Shown here: positions 12,401 through 16,787 of the stretch, piece after piece
Numbering within the stretch: position 1 is the stretch's first letter
How the letters are laid out: each line of letters begins with the position of its first letter
NCBI RefSeq assembly: GCF_946187725.1
Contig: NZ_CAMHSK010000023.1
Location: 1 to 42,897, forward strand
Reading direction: 5' to 3'
DNA from: an uncultured Treponema sp.
GTDB taxonomy: Bacteria > Spirochaetota > Spirochaetia > Treponematales > Treponemataceae
Length of the DNA stretch: 42,897 bases
Translations under genes and position numbers: made by a program
Notes under the pieces: generated by a model
What the model saw: only the letters and a program-made list of their open reading frames with translations
Database searches by the model: none
Told to the model about the DNA's origin: nothing

Positions 12401-12483
12401 CGGTCTGGTGCGGGGGTTTTGGCCTGATTTGAGAAAGTTGTTTTTATCGTTGTGAGCATCGTGAATAAGGATTTTACTTTCAT
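499..12483 (-). CDS. Giant repeat-rich secreted surface protein (3994 aa), adhesin-like
   Basis: A single intact frame. The start ATG shares one base with the stop of the upstream gene (TGATG), so translation is probably coupled. A 35-residue basic N-terminal extension precedes a hydrophobic segment, MIFAALFFLCTIAGWG, that looks like a signal peptide core; a start at that internal Met is also possible. The body is rich in Ser, Thr, Gly and Asn and reads like beta-helix repeats. About six modules open with a W-G...W...NW...PG signature near residues 217, 718, 1023, 1441, 1958 and 2401. Two blocks of 17-residue repeats lie inside. Beyond about 3050 the repeats give way to Ig-like segments. The last ~95 residues resemble the FlgD-Ig-like/C-terminal sorting fold (SLNIYVMTLDGNIVKR, GTHYFYWDGKNNAGNPVARG). 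No C-terminal barrel is seen. The role as adhesin or surface fibre is inference. Confidence 0.85.
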   Translation of the reverse strand: MKVKSLFTMLTTIKTTFSNQAKTPAPDRKSFAGKKMIFAALFFLCTIAGWGTEWSGTLGNGGTLDITSPDATIRLVGNTSIDNLWIHADVTIDLNGYTLTVGNFYLGGRNDESTTKKATLILKNSGSSGLLYITVMYDVANNVETHLVLDNASVKVEGSYYVDRDAGITTDITGNGSFDVSGATTDNGAAYQLDSNVIPDSSSVIVTEDDDEISTDTYYWVGVTSNAWTESTNWRAKDSDGKWQKVTAGTYPGHVTNETAVFTSTSAVTDFSLADSAALTVNGSLVISGTTSIGGSSSLTFNGNVTNNGSIDCSNATVIFNGDYSGGASSKFTASSANTIFYGNADFSAMSSGNFEHKDGKIYFLTNGKTFTTCTEQNFNTLYLGNTSTLDIGSGEVTVSDIQMHTEPAVVPYLATDSSVTITGSGKLTCTKLELDRVSSTGGVKGTLTIDCDVDTAKLYPHSGTNVIINEGKTLKVTETFTDGPNDMPTSYTVNGTLDATSLALSFGTVSATSSVSVGSSGTVLSSTLNCPKVTNNGTITSPTVSVTDVTNGGTITSSTVSVTSATNTGTIKTEGLTVADTINSTGLIEFTGSGAVSVSNLASSVIKKVTVDSVAVTTLSSNLVISGDLICNGMLKAGSNSLTLNGADESNRIDVKGTGRIVVDKLNFSGSYLSLGGAIKISNSTSNIDPRVFTVTNSTTSADYATVFENGWNLPGLTYTWKGSASSSSWANTSNWEDGVVPDETGIVVYALAPASQPELTTDVTIAEITVSKGNSLSLNGKAFSVTDSFSNSGTIVLKGTETVSLPADATVENGTWHYACDGTGTVKPITNLTYNKLALTGTIVVQSGYSVTAQGGITIGTADSSTTISGASGTITFSSPVTVAGSSTFSGNNTFSQAATFNAETVLSGDNTFSAFTCETGGLSLTFAGDTTQTVSGNLTLKGADGNRLSLSSDSESFIVVPASNLTADYLSIGGYVKIKNPGTDVVAGSHKAYSVSKTSVPYNGTAYAELLQNGWDLGFEFVYRWVGGSSSGATLWSVDANWESNLAPGIASKNSTGAKVVIPEISGGNYPLVDVNEIALESLEIGTQAESVATLTFENTTSFTVTDELTNYGTIVHSGSLSPATGLLINYGTIAYSGTGRITDRATPTANPLNDSAHGGTVVYSGGTSANPQTVTKFSSSSADYAKLVISGICRQTQDISLSSINITSGAQFASGANADDSLSITVSGSWTNGGTFTANKSTVTFTGSTTVSGSTDFYDALFEGNAILSDANSFHDAEFRGSATLSDSNSFASALFNGDATLSAANTFGTATFKGNATFSASNSFTDFTCVAGGKTLSFGSGTIQSVSRNITLKGAAGNLLSLSSDSESAIVVPASNLTAAYLSIGENVWIREESDVVYGSHTAYLLDDKTSEPASGTSLASYYATLFKHGWNLGFEFFYRWKGEDSDNVWSKDSNWESELAPGLSSNSTSGVEVTIPGGKAYYPLVDTEGISVKSLLVGESASSDAKISLSGANSFMITDELTNWGTIAHSGSASISTGSLINYGTIAYSGTGRITDRATPTANPLNDSTHGGTVVYSGGSSANPQIVTNFSSDYANLVVSSNAILAGDIIVGEDFTATADLDGNGKSLTVNGTSEITSASISGAANLVFEDDFAFSGTVSLSASGNLTLASDASGSDDLSLSGNSVLLQGNLSTDGDCSMSGASVVLEGNLSAGGDCSMTGTSVVLKGNVSTLGSQNYSGAVTFKGDSTLMFTGSSDSDRKIIFTSDLTIDSESSLAFGSSSDDDYEITVAGNWTNGGSFTANKSTVTFKGADTILSGSTDFNDALFEGNATFSASNTFTDFTCEAGGATLTFGSGTIQSVSGNLTLKGTDGNLLSLSSAADSVLVVPASNLIAEYLSIGGKIIIREGDSVFYGSHKAYSGENTSSEPANGTDRQLYFAQVFKNGWNLGYEFDFVWSGAKNDSWSDDDNWESYLAPGLASYNTYGKAASIPGGKTNYPHADVDGITLESLEIGSVSGTDASLTLSGTKTLSVTEDLITYGSILLSDTASLSVGGTFSNYGTIEYAGSERITDGNSPVNDTLHGGRVLYSGGTSENPQSVTKFSPSGLDYANLVISGIAVSESEIEAGGNLSVKGGTLSALEQFSLSGDFSVDAGGTFTADKNFLFKGTSPQKITISSSLTAEFENLEISADSSLSASGSFTVTGNWTNRGSFSANEDSSILFSGNATTLTGNSDFYATVFSGTASILGNNSFHDADFQGNATLSASNSFNAASFRGDAILSAENTFGTAEFSGNATFSDSNTFGLLSFLGAGKTARFAEGKTQTVTEKIITRGSAGQEILLTGDGEWKISVPAENTSIAHTKIENSNSENEIIIYALDEFNIDGGENTNWIFAGQKYVWTGATDSEWREKSNWMPQVIPGRYSIVEIPAVESNNYPKLTEDLNLAFESREFTVFEDGLDVNRSVSSTLSIQNDAVFDFAGKNLSVNIFNISENSRIRMSGSENLSEIINKPDVASLGTFEYYGNFGTSLNWGNAYRELEFTENSEGSVSSAISVSGETLIINGSGKSITLSGANIFSGKVILGNQSSPAGDITLSGANTFASGVEVVSGGKIVLSGADSNGERFRLLGESACESLSVKSDVIIEGNVTTSGAQEYEKSVSLADAIVFDAASNSVSFDSTLAGTDSLTILSDAFFGGNVTAEKNVYLKADVVSKGNVSIKSQSGYILADGNKNRVWKAESASSLSFASDVYFDIDSLSSISIVSTLSFEKNLTVYSGEVIFCSESVSVGGNFVAFGENYGEDDPRYSGSDSRFAYPLSESLLYRAHSAFDSKLSSSGATLSVGGNFYLNGLDFTDFNLILPDSSSSNPQFNYSSVATENQWGMPFAVIFNSSVTNCAAASSSGNAFVTAALSQNIFDKGGNSGFQFAHPQITSAYSVSDSVLCLSFDMALENSNSELSNTISLISSLENGGIFYDDGQLAFDGVFYTQSDGTSCSVPLSESEWKNKDIPAGTKLYLKVASSEYRWNTDATGKSYGEEDSTDRSGTHRTRKIDLSLMEGLFYAAEGKTMCRNYGTGLWKDEDSSSYDSAEKYLPLDKARPVLTDVFTGQELHSKNTGEASSQKYYDSHNFIEFRYSEPVDIGDLSAGSEEFNQNVQAQKDFDSASSHGGAISKEGSGLYVAGFASFASGELVSGWKNGNSHESDNAKPHALYRKFSLNADSEESVHKNRIRISVAGYVDSENPVSYGSSSFNNWIGYIDSSKTPGGKVTVRENSYITDLAEDESGNPLKNTLDENNESRIISVNDRISDSPSSLYGDWDCLPPVFAPYVTNLASEGNSWTEGDGEDRIYEIVGTVESNTSAYLDKIEMHLFDNKQNYSADDEYRWISQQGWTFNGTVLQNHIGPETTGGQRAFSSGSNMTHGGLRRSSLASSSGAFTYVYKIDGEYSSERNFAADEISQNVKSMLFRNENLTLTSTEDDGLYIALNLNESDSQLPIRTGFIVTYSPEKSFITDLAGNRLVQTDSGKSVKTIKSVDITPPSFSITISPLGENKIYVVFTKPLAYKGQELSLHSDLDSVLEKIKSNVEFVYSDDDDIDTTALVSGDDSISVESVELAVHSDDYTALLFTLNRNIALSDVERIWLRVNDEGDLLETFAGVTVASYFQDRTGNSIPFHTCHAISDFAVNAVDVLYAYSLSDENEGWNEETAYGTGLAPLSSDYAVHDFSAEGKNYSKLRSNHDIVFQLQFEKDRTLELVIDNKKNLRTAWISDKFNLLTGLEWRIWLEANFYSLASSYNPSPLSGNPVFEAVSGSENLLNMTLSNADYNFAPGEEFQFFFKILKTDENGDAVPITINHDGDKTTGRTPLYAFRMPVEKIKAKDFSFLDLWSFSVSDITRQRGGISVLNNVINAGIGEKCSIEVDMKKSGSLNIYVMTLDGNIVKRLSKGTLSAGTHYFYWDGKNNAGNPVARGLYFIRVSGSGIDETRKVMVVK
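5557..5760 (-). repeat. Array of four 51-bp (17-aa) coding repeats
   Basis: Within the giant protein gene four consecutive 17-residue units follow the pattern xxAxFxGxATxSxxNxF, for example HDADFQGNATLSASNSF and GTAEFSGNATFSDSNTF. The regular period and Phe/Asn ladder fit one beta-helix coil per unit. A second array is at 8497-8700. Confidence 0.8.
7731..7849 (-). repeat. 119-bp near-identical repeat, copy 1
   Basis: It matches 8976-9094 with about seven mismatches counted by eye. It encodes the stretch containing INYGTIAYSGTGRITDR in two successive modules of the giant protein. The DNA identity is higher than in surrounding repeats, suggesting recent duplication or gene conversion. Confidence 0.85.
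8497..8700 (-). repeat. Second array of four 51-bp (17-aa) coding repeats
   Basis: Four exact-period units such as HDAEFRGSATLSDSNSF, ASALFNGDATLSAANTF and GTATFKGNATFSASNSF. It has the same unit as the array at 5557-5760 in a different module, so the array was copied together with the module. Confidence 0.82.
8976..9094 (-). repeat. 119-bp near-identical repeat, copy 2
   Basis: Partner of 7731-7849, same orientation, about 1.25 kb away. Recombination between the two would delete or duplicate one whole module in frame. Confidence 0.85.
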
Positions 12484-15113
12484 CAGTTATTTCCCGGGAG
12501 AATTTTGAAATTGGCTGATTCGGCTGTCCAGGTTTCGTCGGAATTGCCGCCGAGAAGAAGAACGAAATGATTCTTGTTTAAAGCGTATTCGCCGTCATAA
12601 GGAATTACGAGTCTGTTTCCGCTTGTCGTAACCCGAACATTGTCAACGCTCCATTCATAAACATCATAAGAACCAAGCGCCTCAAAAATCATCTGCTCGT
12701 TTTCATCATCAATCGTGCACTGAAGTTTGGATTCGCCAAAGAAGCTGGCCCGCTGAGTCCATTTCGCATACAAAGTCAAATCCGAATCAACATAAATTAT
12801 CGCACCGTCGGTATAGGTGACATAACTTGCAAGGCTTGAAGTGCTCCATCCCGCAAAAATATTACCTGTCTTCGTAAATTCATTTTTTGGAAGTTGCTGC
12901 GGAACTCCGTAAGTGAATTCCATGCTTTCCATTGAACCTGAACTTGCGTCGTTGCCGTCAAAGGTCAGGGTGAATTTTTTGGGCTCCCATTTTGAATAAA
13001 CAATCGTGTCCGAAATGATTTCCGTTGAAAAATCAAATTCATAATCAACTTCGCTCAAGTAATATGAATCAGAATCCCAGCCCAAAAAGATATAATAATC
13101 AGAAACAGGGTCTTCAGGCCTTGTTGCCCGCTGTTTCCATTGAACTGTCTGCACATCAAGTTCTGCACCAGTCGTTAAGTCAATAAAAGTTACGGTAAAT
13201 TCCTTAATCTTCCACTGCGCATAAAGATTTAAGATTCCGCTCTGCCAGTTTTCGAAAGAAATCGATTCACTGTCAACATGAGCCCTTCCATTTCCTTCTG
13301 AATCCGTATTCCATGAGATAAAATCATATCCTTCCTTTTGGAATTCATTGAAATTAAGCGTAACAGGAATTTCAGAGAATTTGATGATTTGAGTGCTCAT
13401 GCTGCCGGTCGCATCTTCGTCATTCGCAAAATAAGAGACGGTGCATGTCTGTTCAATCCATTTTGCGTAAATATCGATGTCTGAAGTGACAGGACTTTCA
13501 AAATCATATTCATCACCAAGCGTGATTCCGCCGTCGCTTGAAACATACCATCCCGCAAAATCGTAGCCGATGCGGTAAGGTTCAGCAGGTTCTGGCACTT
13601 TTTGATTATGAGTGATGTAATAGGTTGTACTCGGCACATCGGTCAAGTAAAAATTCACGCTATAGGTGAGGATATCCCATTGAGCATAAAGCGTCACATC
13701 TTCCGTAAACCAGTTGTATTCCGCGATTTCGGTTCCGTCGAGATAGTAATTTTTGCCGCTTCCGTCCGGCTTCGTGTTCCATCGGCTGAAAGAATAACCT
13801 TCACGGCTGAAAGCATTTTCCGAAAGATTTTTGGGCAGGTCACTGAATTTGAAGATTTGAGCGTTCATGCTGCCGGTTGCATCTTCCGCGTTCGCCACAA
13901 ATGTTACGGTATAAGACTGGACATTCCATTTCGCATAAAGCACAAAGTTTTCTGAGACAGGAGTTTCAAAATCATAGGCGTTTTTGCTTAAAGTTTCGCC
14001 GCCGTCAGTTGAAGTGTACCAGCCCGCAAAATCATAGCCGGTGCGTGAAGGTGCTTCTGGAGTTCGAGCACGGCTGTTCCATTCAATAATCTGACTCTGA
14101 ACAAAACTTCCGCCCTTTGAATCAAAATCCACGATATAGCTTACGATATACCATTGCGCATAAAGAGTCACGGTCTCAGATGAATGGCTCGGATAATTGC
14201 TCTTTGTGATTGATTCGCCGTCCAAATAGTAAGTTCCGCTTCCGTCCGCGCTTGTGTTCCAGCCGCCAAAAGTGTAACCGTCGCGTGAAAGTGTTGACAG
14301 AGGAAGATTTTGAGGGAGCTTGTCAAAATTGACTTCAACGCTGCTCATTGAGCCGGTTCCGCCGTTTGCGTCAAAGATAAGCTTTATGTCGTTTCGGAGC
14401 CAGAGCGCATAAAGCCGTACAGTTGAGTCTTTTTTGTCAGAAAGATTGGGGATTCCATAATCTGAATTCGGAATCACTTCGCAGTCTTCGTATAACGGAC
14501 TTGATGCAGGCTGATTTTTACTCAATGCCCAGCCGTTGAACGAATAACCTTTTCGAGAAAGCCCCAGTTTTTCTGCAGAAGGCAGGGCTGTCTCTTCATC
14601 GAATACAAAAGGATATGATTCGGACTGTGATTTTTCGCCGGGGAAAGTGCCGCCGTTCGCATCAAAAACAATGTTATAAGTAATCGGAACCCATTTTTGG
14701 ACATAAAAGCTTGCAGAATCAGAAGTTACGATGATTTCAGTTACATTTCCGCTTCTGTCGCCGGTGTCGGTCTTTATGTTTGCAGGAAAGTCTTTTGAAA
14801 AAGTCCGCGGATTTTCATAGAAAACCCAGCCGTTCAGCTCATATCCGGGCTTCATGAGCGCAAATCCTTCTGAATCAGTTGCTGGCAAATCCGAAGCAGA
14901 AAGTGTTTTTCCAATCGGGAATGAAAGCGTCACAGAAGAATAGCCGGAACTTTCGTCTGGCGAGCAGGAGTAGAATGTGTATTTTGCAGTAAAATCATCG
15001 TCCAAATCATAAGATAAATCAGCAGTTGCATCACATGAAAGAAAAATCACGGAAATCAGGCTTATGAATAGAGAGAAAATGAAAGCTTTTCTGAGCAAAT
15101 TGAGGATTTTCAC
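12483..15113 (-). CDS. InlB B-repeat (Listeria-Bacteroides repeat) lipoprotein
   Basis: An 876-residue protein. The N-terminus MKILNLLRK plus a hydrophobic core ends in the lipobox IFLSC, giving lipidated Cys27. Then come about eight to nine InlB B-type beta-grasp repeats of 70-90 residues. Each has YTVTF-type openings, a GYxFxGWxT motif and a closing LYAQW/LYAKW. The final ~80 residues form a different domain. Family repeats are known from surface proteins and mediate protein contacts; the ligand here is unknown. The start is GTG at 15113 behind a GGGGGC ribosome site, nine bases after the upstream stop. Its stop overlaps the ATG of the giant surface protein, suggesting the two are made together and may interact. 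Confidence 0.85.
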   Translation of the reverse strand: MKILNLLRKAFIFSLFISLISVIFLSCDATADLSYDLDDDFTAKYTFYSCSPDESSGYSSVTLSFPIGKTLSASDLPATDSEGFALMKPGYELNGWVFYENPRTFSKDFPANIKTDTGDRSGNVTEIIVTSDSASFYVQKWVPITYNIVFDANGGTFPGEKSQSESYPFVFDEETALPSAEKLGLSRKGYSFNGWALSKNQPASSPLYEDCEVIPNSDYGIPNLSDKKDSTVRLYALWLRNDIKLIFDANGGTGSMSSVEVNFDKLPQNLPLSTLSRDGYTFGGWNTSADGSGTYYLDGESITKSNYPSHSSETVTLYAQWYIVSYIVDFDSKGGSFVQSQIIEWNSRARTPEAPSRTGYDFAGWYTSTDGGETLSKNAYDFETPVSENFVLYAKWNVQSYTVTFVANAEDATGSMNAQIFKFSDLPKNLSENAFSREGYSFSRWNTKPDGSGKNYYLDGTEIAEYNWFTEDVTLYAQWDILTYSVNFYLTDVPSTTYYITHNQKVPEPAEPYRIGYDFAGWYVSSDGGITLGDEYDFESPVTSDIDIYAKWIEQTCTVSYFANDEDATGSMSTQIIKFSEIPVTLNFNEFQKEGYDFISWNTDSEGNGRAHVDSESISFENWQSGILNLYAQWKIKEFTVTFIDLTTGAELDVQTVQWKQRATRPEDPVSDYYIFLGWDSDSYYLSEVDYEFDFSTEIISDTIVYSKWEPKKFTLTFDGNDASSGSMESMEFTYGVPQQLPKNEFTKTGNIFAGWSTSSLASYVTYTDGAIIYVDSDLTLYAKWTQRASFFGESKLQCTIDDENEQMIFEALGSYDVYEWSVDNVRVTTSGNRLVIPYDGEYALNKNHFVLLLGGNSDETWTAESANFKILPGNN

Positions 15114-15122
15114 TTTTGCCCC

Positions 15123-16787
15123 CTAAAACCTGAATCCGACGCAGGCGAATGGCGTTAAAAAGCCCAGCTGCGAAGACGATGAAACGACATGAGAAAAATC
15201 AATGCCTGTCTCAAAGACAATGCACTTCCACGGAATGTAAAAAAGCGAGATTCCTCCGGTTAAGGCAGGATAAGTATAGCTTTTGTCCTCTGGTGAGGGC
15301 CTGCTCGGCAAAGAAGACGATGTATTGTATTTAATCGTTTTCTGAATAAAATCAGCTCCGAAGCCGGCCTTTGTGCAAAGGAACAGAGAATCAACCAGTT
15401 TATGCTGCCACAAGAATTTTACATCAAAAATTGCAGATTTCAAGTCTGCGGAATAAAAATTGTTTTCTTTTTCAAATTCAAGCCCCAGGAAATTCAGCTC
15501 AAAACCGAACCTATTCGAGTCCGTTTTTCCATAAGGAAGTGCCTTTGCCCTGAAATTCAGTGCCGGAGTCATCGATTTGTCATAATTTTCTTTTATCGTT
15601 CCGTCGTAAAGATTTAACGCATAGCCCAGGCCGCCTTCAAATGAAACATTCTTCCATATATAGGGGCGCTTTTTACGCTCTTCTTTGGCACGCTTTTTGG
15701 CCTCGGCTTTGGCCTTTTTTTCAGCGGCAATTCGTGCGAGTTCTTCAAGACGAGCCTTTTCTGCAGCCTCTTTTTCACGCGCAATCCGCTCTTCTTCACG
15801 CCGTTTTTCGGCTTCAGCCCTTTCTTCTGCAAGACGACGCTCCCTTTCAATCCGCGCAATCTCTGCCTTTTCACGCTCCGCCTTTGCCCTTTCTTCTTCA
15901 GCAAGTCGTGCCTTTTCCGCCGCTTCTTTTTCGGCAAGGATTCTCGCTTCTTCGGCCAGTTTTGCCTTTTCGGCTTCTTCTTTTTCGCGAACAATTCTTT
16001 CTACTTCACGGGCACGCTCTTCTTCAGCAACACGGATATACTCATCCATCTTGTCCGAAAATTCCTTGCGCACTAGCTCTTCACGCTCTTCAACCGCAGT
16101 CTTTTTAATCAGCTCAACTTCCGCCGCCGTGTAAGTTTTTTCGCCCTCAACAGTAATCACATCAGAAAGTGAAGAATATCCGCTCACATTCGTTACGCGA
16201 AGCCGCCATTTTCCGGGAGGCACATTCTTAAAATCAAGGTGAGTCACAGAATCCGTCTCAGAGGCAGATTTTTTCATTTTGACCCGATCGCCCGCCCGAA
16301 TCGTTCCCTGCAAAGATTCACTTACAAGCTCGAATTTTGAGTTCGAATTTACATCGTCAATTTTAACATCGAGAGCAACAGCCCCGCCGTCTTTCGGAAC
16401 TTTCACATTATCTTCTATATAGTTAATCTTTGGCTTGTTTGCCTTGTAGACTTCAAAATTCGTCCATGCAGAAACACCGGCTTCCTTTCCCAAAAAATCA
16501 TAGGAAAAGACCCTGTAGCGGTATTTTGCAGGTGGAAGAGAAATTTCGGTCGAAGTCTTGTCCGTCGTGATGAACTGAGATTTTCCGTCCGCAAGGCTCT
16601 GAATCTCGACCTTGTATTCAAGAGCGTTTGCGTTGCTTTTCCATTCGATTTTCTGATAGAAAGTGCCTTCTTCGGCAAAAAGAGGAATCGCGCACGCAAA
16701 GAGAAGCAAAAGAATCAGCGTCTTCAAAACGGTAAGATTCAGGTGAGAAAGCTTATTTTTAAGGAGAAAGTGTTTTTTAATTTCCAT
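15123..16787 (-). CDS. Secreted protein: Ig-like domains, long charged helix, C-terminal beta-barrel
   Basis: 554 residues. A signal peptide ends near residue 38 (IPLFA|EE). Residues ~45-115 look fibronectin-III-like and ~120-215 like a second beta domain. Residues ~222-374 are almost pure Glu/Lys/Arg/Ala in repeating EEAEKAKLAEEAR-type blocks, a single long helix or coiled coil. Residues ~376-554 alternate hydrophobic strands and end in GFRF, with the terminal Phe typical of outer-membrane barrels. A plausible picture is a barrel in the outer membrane with a helix of roughly 22 nm reaching across the periplasm; this is inference. The ATG lies inside the last codons of the upstream FecR gene (11-bp overlap) behind GGGG. 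I cannot name the family. Confidence 0.75.
   Translation of the reverse strand: MEIKKHFLLKNKLSHLNLTVLKTLILLLLFACAIPLFAEEGTFYQKIEWKSNANALEYKVEIQSLADGKSQFITTDKTSTEISLPPAKYRYRVFSYDFLGKEAGVSAWTNFEVYKANKPKINYIEDNVKVPKDGGAVALDVKIDDVNSNSKFELVSESLQGTIRAGDRVKMKKSASETDSVTHLDFKNVPPGKWRLRVTNVSGYSSLSDVITVEGEKTYTAAEVELIKKTAVEEREELVRKEFSDKMDEYIRVAEEERAREVERIVREKEEAEKAKLAEEARILAEKEAAEKARLAEEERAKAEREKAEIARIERERRLAEERAEAEKRREEERIAREKEAAEKARLEELARIAAEKKAKAEAKKRAKEERKKRPYIWKNVSFEGGLGYALNLYDGTIKENYDKSMTPALNFRAKALPYGKTDSNRFGFELNFLGLEFEKENNFYSADLKSAIFDVKFLWQHKLVDSLFLCTKAGFGADFIQKTIKYNTSSSLPSRPSPEDKSYTYPALTGGISLFYIPWKCIVFETGIDFSHVVSSSSQLGFLTPFACVGFRF

Noticed and set aside
12300..12483. Type IX secretion for the giant protein, from its C-terminal WDGKNNAGNPVARG fold
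   Set aside because: No type IX components are seen and spirochaetes are not known to use that system. The FlgD-Ig-like fold explains the similarity.
15560..16134. Long plus-strand open frames opposite the coiled-coil gene
   Set aside because: Low-complexity Arg/Ser/Ala or Phe/Leu/Gln products are what the antisense of a Glu/Lys/Arg/Ala-rich helix gives. They are shadows of the real gene.
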